Assembly (NCBI RefSeq): GCF_905475395.1
Contig: NC_058337.1
Location: 117,422,368-117,486,367, forward strand
DNA length: 64,000 nucleotides
Direction of reading: 5' to 3'
From: Chrysoperla carnea
Taxonomy: Eukaryota > Arthropoda > Insecta > Neuroptera > Chrysopidae
Part shown: piece by piece, positions 12,381 to 22,714 of the stretch
How positions within the stretch are numbered: the stretch's first letter is position 1
Layout of the letters: each line of letters starts with the position of its first letter
Made by a program: the position numbers and the translations under genes
Notes under the pieces: generated by a model
Seen by the model: the letters and a program-made list of their open reading frames with translations, nothing else
What the model was told of the DNA's origin: nothing
Databases searched by the model: none

Positions 12381-14321
12381 ACTTTTGTGTTTATTTACTT
12401 AAAAATATTTTTATAACCTAACCATCATATCATTCATCCATAGATACCTAAAGAAGTCAGTAAATGATATCTATTCGGTATATTTTTAATACCATAATTT
12501 TATGGACTTATGAAAAACAATAAACTGATGCGAACGCAAAACATTTACTAGAAACGTCTTATTAAAACCGAGATACCGTGTAATAAAATATTTAAGTAGA
12601 CTTGATAGTGAAACAATGACAGATTGAATGCTGTAAATTTTTTTTATATGGTCGCAGGTCAGTAAATATATGGTTGTTACGTTGATATACATACACGGAG
12701 TAATTTTTTAAGGATTAATTAAAACGGTAGTATTTTGAATATATTAATATGTAAGAACTGCATTACCGTGGCTGAGAGAACTTTCTGATGAATTTTGATC
12801 ATTTAAGTACAGACCCAAGTTTACAACTGTAAACAAATTATTTGCAAAAATCAAAGGTTTTTGTTTTTAAAATCACACACTTTTATGTGTCAACTTATAA
12901 TCGACAGTTATTTTCGATTAAGAATCGATCTCAGAAATTAGTCTTCGTATAAGACTTTTAACGATCTTTCAAAAACTATACATCAAGCAAACCAGATTTT
13001 TGAGTATATTGAAACTGGATCATAATAACTCGAAAATAGGATTCATGTAACGATTAGTAAGGTATTTTCTATGATTGTCGCTGAAATCTCCTTTATTAAG
13101 GGCTGATTTGAACTATTAGCAAAAATTAAAGGTACTTTTAATAAGTATTGTATTAATTCAAATTTTTGTTGAAAACTGTTAAAAGCGATAAATTATTAAA
13201 AATTCCATAAAGCAGCAGGATGAGTCATAAATATTGAGTTTTAGATTTAGTAGCGCGGCTTGAAAGTCGTCAGCAATGCATTTATGCACATAAAGGTATT
13301 CGTCAGTCAGATTTTAAATAAAAACTACACTTTTTTATGTCAAAAGAAATTTTTCCTTAAGCCAAAATCTACGTATATAGCTAGGTTGACAAGCTAATTG
13401 GACAGTGTTAACTCTTTTTAGCAAGCCTGACTTCCATTGTATGAGCGTATGTGTTTTGCCATATTTTCAGGTGATTATTTCAGTTCCTCAATTTTTTATA
13501 AAGGCTGAATAAGTACAGCTCCTTCATGTATATATCATACTCTATACAAGCCCATCACGACCTGCAAATCCATGGAAATCGATTCCAGTGGGAATCGACT
13601 GAATTTACGTATGCCTCGTATAACTAACAACTGAATTTTATCTAGTTGAGCCGCTATGGTTTGCTTTCAAACCAAAACTACCAATGAATTGAATATGGTA
13701 TAACATTCTTAATATGGTGGTTTATCCCTTACTTAGTTTCCACTTTTTAAATGTTCATGTAAGTAAAGATACATTTGATTAGTTTAAAACAGAAAACAAA
13801 AAACACCCAAATAAGAACATTGTATGTTTTTCCATTCTTTTAGATATAATAATAAACATTTTTCTTTGTTTTCTTGTCCTACGCCACCATATCGCATGTA
13901 ATTTCTTTGTTTAAGTTGGTGAATACTGAAACAAACCATGGTAGGTATGATACTTATAGGTCAGGTTAATAACTTTCTGATTAAGAAAATTATCAAAATC
14001 ATTCAAAATAACAGTAAGAAATACACCTAGGAGTTTAATACTTTAAAATTATCCCATTATTAATTTAGAAATTCTATATTTGACGTTTCTCCCAAAAATG
14101 TTAATTTCTGAATATACTCTTTTATTTATAAATAATTTTGAGTATATTTTGGGCATCAAAATTTTTGAGAATAAGCGTCAACAGGTACGAGTAAAGACGA
14201 GTTAAAGAGTTCGAGAAACAATATAAGACTTTCTGGACGACATTCGGCTTATTTTCAAAGACGGCACTCTTTCTTGACTTTCGATTTTTACCTAGATCAA
14301 CTTTTTGTATTAACCTAGATC
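12381..14321. other. Non-coding AT-rich stretch
   Basis: No recognisable gene is present. The part from about 13,240 to 13,640 is slightly richer in CG dinucleotides but carries no convincing open frame. Confidence 0.5.
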
Positions 14322-14410
14322 AAATTAGCAACGAGTAACATACACAATAAGAGTAATTACGATTAGTTAATTCATACTGACGACAGTCGAAATACGTATT
14401 TATATAATAC
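14322..14410 (-). repeat. Interspersed repeat shared with 61.8 kb
   Basis: The reverse complement aligns with 61826-61930. Shared words are GTATTATATAA, GTACG/ATACG, TTTCGAC, AATTA plus CAATCGTAATTA, GTGTATGTTACTCGTTGCTAATTT. The other copy carries an extra segment with CATATGTAGTCATCATC. Two diverged copies in opposite orientation indicate a dispersed mobile repeat whose class I cannot determine. Confidence 0.65.
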
Positions 14411-15500
14411 AAAAAATTGATCTAAGGAATTAAGGCAAAAAAATTTATTTCGAAATATCCAAGAGTTCTCTAGGATAGTCTATCTATCTTTTTTGAATTC
14501 TTTATTTCGCATTTGTGTAATGCAGTTTAACAGAAAAGGAATGTTAGGCTAGATAGTTTTGGATATATTTTTTGTACTCTTGTTCATTTATATTTCTGCA
14601 TCTTTTGAAAAGAGTAAGGTCTATATCGAATAAAGCATCTCCTTCAAAAAACTAACCATGAATGATTTTTAAATTTTCAAATACGTGAAAAATTCATGCG
14701 ATGTGATATATCAAGAATAAATTGAAGTCAAGCTTTGGTAAATAAATCACATTAAAATTATGGTTTCGATCTTCATGGTGCTCCGCAACGATTTCATCAG
14801 AAAGTAAATAAGACGAAGCAAAAAGGACGAAAAACGAAGAACGAACATTTCAAAATATAAATAAAATATGGTTCTAGTAACAACACAATAATTTATTTCA
14901 TTTGTTTCCTTAAAATTTGTGTCTTTTTTTTTTGTTATTTTTATTTATGGTTTTATTTTAAATTGTACAGAAGACACTATAACACAGAGGAAAACGAGAT
15001 GTCTTTATTTCAGTTTATTTCACAAAAAAAGCAGCATTTATGTTCGTTCGTTGCTGTGTTGGTGTAATATTTTTATCTTTTGAAGTATGATATAGAACAT
15101 GATAAAATGTTATACATGATCCTAGTTACAACCCATTGCCATGTTGATGGGGAAGTATATATAAGTATATGGTTCAATTAGTGTCATTTGAGAACGGCGG
15201 AAAGTTTTTCATTTTATTCTCTTACTTTTAAGTAGAGGAAAGTGGAAGAAATTCGACTCTTTATGGAAAATATAAATTGTTCTTATGCTATTGCAAGAAA
15301 TCCACATTGAATATCACATTTGTTAATAATATTGATTGAATACCACATTGATTATCAGGCTTAAACTCCACTGTTAGTAATTACCCCAGTCTTCCCCACG
15401 TGGTAAAATGAAGCTATTGTTTTTCATTCAAAAATTTTATACGAGGTTTCAACGGATCAAAACGTGTTTAGACTCTTGAATATCACGAACATCATTTTTG
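14411..15500. other. Non-coding AT-rich stretch
   Basis: No gene is recognised. Short T-rich and A-rich runs dominate, and no clear repeat boundary is visible. Confidence 0.45.
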
Positions 15501-15504
15501 TATA

Positions 15505-16066
15505 TGTATATGAAATATATCAAGGTATACTAAGCTTAATCCCAAGTTTGTAACGCTTAAAAATATTGATGCTATGAACAAAATTTTGGTATAGGTGTTC
15601 AAAAAATCACCTACTTAGTCCGTTTCCAGTTATCTGTCTGTCTGTCTGTCTGTCTGTCTGCCTGTCCATCTGTCATCACGATAACTCGAGAAATTTTTAC
15701 AGCGTGCTCAGGACGAAAAAAGTGAAGTCGAGTTCGTAAATAGTAGTAGGACTCATCTTGTAAACCGTTAGAGGTAGAACAAAAGTTTAAAGGTAACAAA
15801 TGTTCCTAATAAAAAAATAAACAACTTTTGTTTGAAACTTTTTTTTTGAAAACATCACTGTTTACCCGTGATAGCGCAAATTAGGTTCGAACATTTTATA
15901 GTATGTACCTGTTGTATGAGAATATCAGTCATGTGTGTGTGACATGTATATTTGACTGGCTATCTTTCTTTACTTACATGACGAAAAAACAAACGATTCC
16001 GTAATCAACATGTCTATACATGGTATTTCAACAATTAACTCAGTCAATTGTTTGCTTTCACTTGTT
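15505..16066 (-). mobile_element. 0.5-kb interspersed repeat family, copy 1
   Basis: Read on the minus strand this begins AACAAGTG and the near-palindrome CAATTGACTGAGTTAATTG. Next come a CACGGGTAAACA-like stretch, TTTCAAACAAAAGTTG, CTAACGGTT, a (CAGA)n run, and a hairpin of TAGGTGATTTT with CACCTA. It ends CTTAGTATACCTTGATATATTTC. Three further copies occur at 17783, 19306 and 55954. There is no open frame of note, no long terminal repeat and no poly-A tail, so it looks like a non-autonomous element of undetermined class. Confidence 0.8.
15633..15660 (+). repeat. (TCTG)n microsatellite inside the repeat
   Basis: Seven TCTG units lie within the copy at 15505-16066. The other copies carry shorter or degenerate versions in the same place (ACAGACAGGCGGACAGACGG near 18146), so the tract belongs to the repeat and expands and contracts. 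Confidence 0.9.
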
Positions 16067-16417
16067 AATATTTGATTTATATGTGTTTGTGAATACAGGA
16101 ATGCATCTGTCAACGAAATAAGAAACATAACGAAGTAACGAAAAGAAAAAGAATTAACTCAAGCAATGCGAAAAGAAATAAGGCCCTGTTTGAGACCACA
16201 ATTTTCCTTCATCAAATTAACTTCTTGCAAATACTTTACTATTTACTTCTTGCAAATATCAAATTATAATAGACCATTAACAGCTCGAAACTCATAGAAA
16301 GCATAAACCTGTAACTGGCGGTCTAAATTAATTCCAAAAGAAAAGAAGATTCTTTTATATTATAACCAATCATAAAGCTTCTATTTGGTAACAAACTCTA
16401 GAAAGTAATCGACAAAA

Positions 16418-16506
16418 GGTGGTAGAAGTGAAAGCGCCGGAAAAAATATTAACATGTAACTTAATACAGGTAATTTTAAATGTTCTGCTTCTTTGCGCTT
16501 CCACCA
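16418..16506. mobile_element. Degenerate GGTGGAAGCG micro-element
   Basis: The right end TGCGCTTCCACCA (16494-16506) is a good terminal repeat. The left end AGGTGGTAGAAGTGAAAGCG (16418-16435) is a diverged, slightly expanded inverted version. The size resembles the 74-bp copies at 55771 and 57947. Confidence 0.5.
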
Positions 16507-17376
16507 TAAAAATAAAGTAATTTTTAAAAGCAATCGAAAAAAAAAACTCAAAGCTGAATTTTCGATTAATTACGATGACTGTATCGTTAATTTGAAACTA
16601 GTCAAAATGAATACCATTTTCCATTGATATATCGAAACCAAAATTTAACGATTAATATACTTCTCTGAACTTCATTGTCTCATTTTTGTGGTTTTTCTGC
16701 GTAATAATAATTAACTTCATATAGTTTAATGTAAACTGAAAAGGACGTATGAACTTTTTTCGCTATAAATTGGAAAATCAACAAATTGTTTCAAACTATA
16801 TAGAAAAGATAATATTTTAATTAACAAACAATAATAAATTGAAAATTAAAATTTATATAAAATAAACATTAAAAACTTTTTTTTTTTTTGAAATTATTAA
16901 TGACTTTGTTAAAAATATGTTTTAATATAGATATTGTGTTTCAATTTTAAAATGATTTATGAGCTATCTATGTAATGTGTATTTATTATGGTTGGGTATA
17001 CTAGTGAAGGGGTTTAAACATACAATTATCTTGTTTACTTTAGTAACAACAATCACTACCCAAAAAAAAAAAGTGTATTTGTACCAGAAAACAAAATCAT
17101 AATTTTTGGTGTTTATTTTCCATCGTTAAAATGACGAGTTTTTGACTTTATCTATCTAACGAGAGTATAACAAATCACTAAAATGTTTTTGTCCTTTTCT
17201 TTTTACAGGCGGATGGATACTACATGATCCACCCACAAATCACCATTAGTGTCATTTAGTTGATTTTGATGTGGATTTGTTTTTCATTATGCAATTGTTT
17301 TGGAAATAAATTGGAAATATTTCCCAAAGTTTGATTTTAATTTAATGTATTTATAGTCCAATTATTTTAAAGTTTC
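16507..17376. other. Non-coding AT-rich stretch
   Basis: No gene is recognised. The stretch has homopolymer A and T runs and nothing else I can support. Confidence 0.45.
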
Positions 17377-17629
17377 ACCTCGGAATCTAACGGAATAAGC
17401 TGAATATTTGTACAAGCCTTTATTTTGATAGTAAAAATGCTATCTCAATAGTTCCATATGATCACTTGTCAGCGTCTTTAGATATTCAAGGTCAAATGTC
17501 ACAGAAAATCAGTTTTTAGAGAATATCCCATTTTGTTTGCCTTCAATCGTATTTACATTTATTATAAAAGTTGTTGAAAATAAAATTATCTACAAATTTT
17601 GTTTGAAACCTTTTCTATACGTTGAACTG

Positions 17630-17669
17630 TTTGTGAAATAAAGAAGGGGGGTTTGTGAAATAAAGGGGG
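17630..17669 (+). repeat. Two-unit tandem duplication TTTGTGAAATAAAG plus G-run
   Basis: TTTGTGAAATAAAGAAGGGGGG (17630-17651, written here only as a unit of 22) is followed directly by an 18-base version lacking AA and one G. It is a simple local duplication, seen directly. Confidence 0.85.
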
Positions 17670-17782
17670 TGCTCAGCTGCGCACTTCAGCTTTACGTACC
17701 AGGGATCAATATGCAGGGTGTAGGGTCAATATCTTACGTATTGAATAATTATTTAGATAATATTTAATGAATAATTAAATAA

Positions 17783-18300
17783 AACAAGTGGAAACAAACA
17801 ATTGACTGAGTTAATTGTTGAAATACCATAGAAGCACAGTGTTGATTACGCAATCGTTTGTTTTTTTATGTCATATAAGTAAAAAAAGATAGCCAAACAT
17901 ACATACATGTCACACACGCTTATCTGATATTTCCATATGTATAGTTTCCACTCCCACGGGTAAACAGCGATGTTTACGAAAAAATGTTTCAAATAAAAGT
18001 TGTTTATTTTTTTTATAAGTAACATTTTTTACATTTAAACTTTTGTTCCATCTCTAACGGTTGACAAGACCCAATTGACCTATGTTATTCATTTACGAGC
18101 TCGAAATCACTTGTTATGTCCTGAACACGCTTCAAATTGATTGACAGACAGGCGGACAGACGGACAGACAGACGACCGAAAATGGACTTGTTAGGTGATT
18201 TTATGAACACCTATACCAAAATTTTGTTCGTAGCGTCAATATTTTTAAGCATTACAAACTTGGGACTAAACTTAGTATATCTTGATATATTTCATATACA
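17783..18300 (+). mobile_element. 0.5-kb interspersed repeat family, copy 2
   Basis: This is a full-length copy running from AACAAGTGGAAACAAAC to CTTGATATATTTCATATACA in the plus orientation. It has every block listed for the copy at 15505, including CACGGGTAAACAGCG, CTAACGGTTGACAAGAC, the CAGACAGG tract and the hairpin TTAGGTGATTTTATGAACACCTA (arms TAGGTG and CACCTA). The apparent 67-codon frame at 18137-18340 is a chance read-through of the repeat. Confidence 0.82.
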
Positions 18301-18415
18301 TTATAGTTGTAGCAAATTTTATTTTCTAAAACTTTTATAAAAAGGTTTGAGGCAATATTTTTACTATCAAAAGGTTTATAAAAATATACAGCTTCAGTCC
18401 GTTAGATTCCGAGGT

Positions 18416-19305
18416 TGGTTCCTTTTTTTGACTAAGATGATCGGGTAATAATTAATTTCACTTCATTGTGAGTATATCTGAGATCAAATTTTGTAAAATA
18501 AGTAAAGATATGAAATTATATACACAAATATAACCTTAAATAAGTATAGTGAATCTAGTTTAGATAAGAGTGACCGTCCCAAAAAGAAGCTCGGCTCCAA
18601 CGGACTTCAGGTAGAAGACGCCGTTAAAGAAGGGTGATGAACGATGAAGGGTCAAAGATGAATCTTTCCTTCTTCTAATTTCCCAGCAATCAATACCAAT
18701 CAATAGTATAAAATCAAATTAAATCATTATAATCCAATTACATATCAATAATAAACTAAATTATTATTCAATTTATTTAATAATAATACATAATTTTGTT
18801 GAAATTTTCAACAAGTTTAGAGAATCAAATGGAAAACGTGTACGATATAGTTGAATCATACAAACAACATATCAAAATGGCATTATATGTGTAGTGAAGG
18901 TACATATCATATTCATAATAGACAACACAATATTCTATAGGACTGTTATGTAGACATATCATCATCATAGCATGTTATATGTTTACTTTGTTGTCTCTCT
19001 TTTGTGTTCACATAGATATACAAATAGTAATATAGACACCAAAAACTTATCGATTAAGTATGAGAATAAATTCAAGTATAAATGGTTCTATATATATTTT
19101 ATTCTTTTTGTGTATATATTGTATAGATAGTTTTGAGGATGGTGAAAGAAATTTAATTTGATATAAAATATATCAAATTGTTCTTGCAACGGCATCCTTA
19201 ATTTTGGAATGGATTCCTACAGAACATCATACTTAATTTCTGTGTAGTAGTGAACTCGAATTATAAATAATTTATTCTTGAAAAGCCTTTTGAAATTTAC
19301 TTACA
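18416..19305. other. Non-coding stretch with a GC-richer segment
   Basis: Positions 18570-18665 are noticeably less AT-rich than their surroundings (words such as AAGCTCGGCTCC and AGACGCCGTT), but no frame stays open long enough to support an exon. The rest is AT-rich without recognisable structure. Confidence 0.45.
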
Positions 19306-19578
19306 AACAAGTGACATCAAATAATTGACTCAGTTAATTGTTAAAGTACCATGTATAGACAGTTTTGATTATGGAATCGTTGGTTTTAGATAGCCACACA
19401 GAACTTATATTACCATAGTATACATACTATATAATTTGCACCTAATTTTCGCACTCAAGGATAACATTGATGCTTACGAAAAAATGTTTCAAACAAAAGT
19501 TGTGTATTTGGTTGTGTAAAAGAGGAACATTTTTTACATTTTGTTTTATCTCTAACGGTTGACAAGACGGGTCCTAGG
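19306..19578 (+). mobile_element. 0.5-kb interspersed repeat family, copy 3 (truncated)
   Basis: Homology starts at AACAAGTGACATC and follows copies 2 and 4 through GATGTTACGAAAAAATG-like sequence and CTAACGGTTGACAAGACGGGTCCTA. It then stops, so the downstream half with the CAGA tract and the hairpin is missing. Unrelated, tandemly duplicated sequence starts directly at the break. Confidence 0.75.
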
Positions 19579-19583
19579 AAAAT

Positions 19584-20082
19584 ATAAGATAATTATGGCC
19601 CAAAAAATTAAAAAATTGGGTTTATTTAATGATTGCATCCAGGTTTTGATATATAATCCATAATAGGGAGAAAGAGTGATCTTCTCACAAGCTATGCATC
19701 TAATCAATATATAAACCCGACTACCCTTTCGTATCTTTTAAAAAAATTGCAAAAAATCTAAATTTTTTTTTGCTTTCGATATCGATAAAATTCATTATAT
19801 AGGATAATTTTGACCCAAAAAATCCAAAAATCGAGTTTAATTAATGATTGGATGCGTGGCTTTTGAGATTTAATCCAAAATTGGAACCAAAAGGCGATTT
19901 TCTCAGAAACTATGCATCCCATCGATACATAAACCCGATTTTTGTATTTTTTGGGTCAAAATTACATTATATATCGAGTTTTATCGAAATCGGGAACAAA
20001 AACTTTTTCCCGCTTTTTCTAACGGATAACTCCTTAAAAAAACTATAACTCCTTAAAAAAATTGCAAAAAATCGAAATTTTT
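19584..20082 (+). repeat. Diverged tandem duplication, about 215-bp offset
   Basis: Block 19584-19720 is repeated with substitutions at 19799-19938. Shared landmarks are GATAATT, CCCAAAAAAT, AATGATTG plus GATGC/CATCC, CTATGCATC and ATAAACCCGA. A second pair, AAAAAATTGCAAAAAATC, recurs at 19741 and 20055. In the first unit it follows 21 bases after the block and in the second 117 bases after, so the units have since diverged by insertion or deletion. Confidence 0.65.
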
Positions 20083-21619
20083 AGTTAGCCACTCTTATAT
20101 TCTCATAGAAATAATTATTTTTTACTTTTAAGAACAATTAAAGTTTTTCCTTAACAAGTATTTTTTATTACATTTTTAAGCAAAATGTATGCTATATTTG
20201 CTTATATTTACTTTCATGACAATTTCATGACAAGAATTAAATTCAAATTCGTATATAAACAAGAGATACGGAATTATTGAAGTAATTTGCATCCAGAAAA
20301 TAGATACCTACTATAAAACGGACAAACATACAAACAAACAAACACATTGGCATCAACCATACCCTAATAATAAAATAATATATTTGGATACCATACAAAC
20401 CCAAATACTCCAAAATTAAATGTACAATACCATATACAGAATATAATATAATAATTGTAACTCAAATTTACAAATAGCTAAAAGCGAATACTATTCACTA
20501 CATAATAAACACGAACATCTGATAACATAGCTGCTACACACTTGGTAGGTAGATAGGAAGGTAGGTAGTTACATACGTAGGTAACTTTAAGTATTCTATA
20601 TATATAATGTAATTGTGTCCAATGAAACCAAAAATATTTAACTATATAGGAGAAGGTATGGGCCTATAATCAAAGTTATTCATTGAAATACCAAAATAGA
20701 AATGATCTCTATATATAGCACTATTATTCCTCAAGACTATATATGTAATATTTTGAGAATTCAAGCAATTTTGTGATGACACAATGGTACATGAAGTGTG
20801 GTTCATGGTACAACATCATAATGTTCCATGGATCACACCCTTATGTACCTAGAATCACACACTTTACTCCGATTATACTTAACGGTACTGTTTTCAACAT
20901 TCAATCTTGGCAATTCAGTAGAAGGAATATCATCGTAGAATGTAGGTGATTGATACATTGGAAATCCTAGACGTTTATTCGAAAACAAAACCATCATGGA
21001 AATCATTCTTCAGCCTATCTGCATTCTCATTAAATACCATCATTTTAATACAAATTATTCCCAGTAATTAGCAGATTCTGTATTTATACATTGGATTGTC
21101 GGAAAAGGTACTACAACTTCCCCTATAAACCTTTGTACTATTATTATAAATATAAACTTAAATTAATTCCCTTTATGGTCTGGATGCTTGATATATTTGT
21201 GCAACCCTTAATTTTATCTACGGTTTATATCCATGGTAATGTAATAGTTCCTATAGTAAGTTACAATATGTCTTCACCTATTTGTAATAATATAAATTTC
21301 TGGAGAAGAGAAAGGCAATCTTTCTTTGTTTTGTGGAACTTCTAAGTAAAAAACTATATACTAGTTTTAAATGTTTAAATTTTGCTTGGCATGTAATTAG
21401 ATTGATTTTCAAATAGGTAAAATTTAGTTCAATTATTTTTGGATTTTGTCTATTTGTTCGAATTATTGGTGCAGGAAGAACCATATACCTACAATATCTC
21501 AATACTCTGAGCTTTGTATCTGTGATATTTACGCAAAAGATCTTATTTATTCTCCAATTTTTAATTATCATCAATATTTATCTTAAAACAAGTGAAATTT
21601 ACAAAATTTAAAAACCACG
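20083..21619. other. Non-coding AT-rich stretch
   Basis: Contents are an ACAA-rich simple repeat near 20322-20344 and a degenerate GTAG repeat at 20543-20581. A small local symmetry lies around 20785-20815, where ATGGTACATG and CATGGTAC flank GAAGTGTGGTT. The frames at 21091-21345 and 21278-21574 overlap on opposite strands and show no domain. Confidence 0.5.
20543..20581 (+). repeat. Degenerate GTAG-rich simple repeat
   Basis: The words GGTAGGTAGATAGG, GGTAGGTAG and CGTAGGTAA follow each other. This is an imperfect tetranucleotide microsatellite. Confidence 0.75.
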
Positions 21620-21785
21620 GCAAATTTTTCTTGTATGGAGCCCTAAACTCGTACTTGAAGCATGTCTAAGAACAATCTGTTCATCCGTTTAGGCACTACC
21701 ATACCGCAGGCAGACAGACAGACACACATTGCGATCCAACTTATAACCCTTTTTTTTGGTTCGGGAGTTATATATAATTTTCCAA
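21620..21785 (-). mobile_element. Helitron-associated repeat, copy 2 (fragment)
   Basis: The minus strand reads CGCAATGTGTGTCTGTCTG, then a TGCGGTATGGTAGTGCCTA stretch and ACGGATGAAC, ending with an AGTTTAGGGCTCC block. The same order is seen in the copy at 41.93-42.47 kb (TGTCTGTCTGAGGC, GAGTTTAGGGTTCC). It is a fragment without recognisable termini. Confidence 0.5.
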
Positions 21786-21806
21786 TGTAGTATATTATTT
21801 TTTCAA

Positions 21807-21820
21807 TGCGCTTCCACCAT
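21807..21820. repeat. Solo GCGCTTCCACC terminus
   Basis: TGCGCTTCCACCAT matches the right end of the micro-elements at 26381-26452, 55771-55844 and 57947-58020. No matching left end occurs within 150 bp, so it is a truncated remnant or part of a longer relative. Confidence 0.5.
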
Positions 21821-22421
21821 ATTCAATGATTGAAGTATTCTAATTTTAAGCTGTCAAATAATTTTGTTTCTAACTAAGTAATGAGATCGTTGACTCAAGG
21901 AATCTTAATTTATTTAAAGAACATCAACAGCCAAATAAACGCTTTTATTTCTATCCAGTAATTCCTTTTTAATTGTGTATAGTTATTTTAACTTTGTTTA
22001 GAAAAAAAAACTCGTTAAAGGCTTGTTTAGAACATTACAGATTTTGAACTGATTTCATTTATAAAACAATAAACATTTTATTAATTAAGAGATATATTTT
22101 ATTTTTATCTTGTTTTATTTTTTTATTTAAAATAATAATAATAAAATTATGGTATTAATTTGATTTGATTGTGGTTTAAAGATAATTAAATTTATCTAAC
22201 ATCTGATATTATATCAAATAGGTAGTGTAGTATTATATACCTATTTATGTTATATAGCTCTTTGGTGTATAATACATACATGTATAGTAGTACTATTATA
22301 AACGATTAATAATACTATACGTTAAGCTTATGATGATGACTATTAGAGAATGGGTGGTTGATGTAGTTCATGGACACTAGTTAACTTTCTAAATCAAGCA
22401 AAAAGTATTTCACTTAATACT

Positions 22422-22707
22422 AGTAGCTCGATTGGTTAAGGCGTAAATAATTCCGTTTGCGATATGTCTAGGGTAGCCGGTTCGATTTCCGCCGTCACAA
22501 TAAAAATCAATTTAACTAATATGTAGTTATGATGGGCTGGTGTAGTGCAAGGTATATGCATGAAGGAGGTAACCTCGGCCTCTGAAAATAATTGAGAAAC
22601 TGATAAATGAAATTATCAGCGGAAAAGGTGGTAAAACACATATATATTATCACAATGGGTTCTATAGCCTAAGTATGTCCTTTGTGGACAGCCAATATAA
22701 CCTAACC
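22422..22707 (+). mobile_element. tRNA-derived SINE, family 1, copy A
   Basis: The head resembles a tRNA: A box TAGCTCGATTGG (22424-22435) and B box GGTTCGATTTC (22479-22489). A 200-bp non-tRNA body with TGATGGGCTGGTGTAGTGCA and AATTATCAGCGG follows, and a CCTAACC tail ends it. The direct repeat TAATACT at 22415-22421 and 22708-22714 flanks it. The copy at 49862-50148 matches over its whole length. SINEs like this are transcribed by Pol III and moved by a partner LINE. This copy lacks about nine bases at the 5' end compared with the other. Confidence 0.9.
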
Positions 22708-22714
22708 TAATACT

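Larger units (their letters stand above)
17377..18415. mobile_element. Approximately 1.04-kb unit bounded by inverted repeats
   Basis: The left boundary starts ACCTCGGAATCTAACGGA at 17377. The right boundary is its inverted copy ending at 18415 (TCCGTTAGATTCCGAGGT). Homology continues inward for about 65 bases with roughly four in five bases matching, including TTTTGATAGTAAAAAT on both sides. The interior holds the 0.5-kb repeat copy at 17783-18300. The arrangement looks like an old terminal-inverted-repeat element that either includes this repeat or later received it. No transposase is visible. Confidence 0.6.

Noticed and set aside
18137..18340. 67-codon plus-strand frame starting MIDRQADRRTDR
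   Set aside because: It is encoded by the CAGA tract and the 3' half of the 0.5-kb repeat. A similar frame arises at 15611-15799 in the inverted copy, so it reflects the repeat and not a gene.
22695..22710. Internal telomere repeat array
   Set aside because: Only about two CCTAA-like units are present and they are the tail of a SINE.
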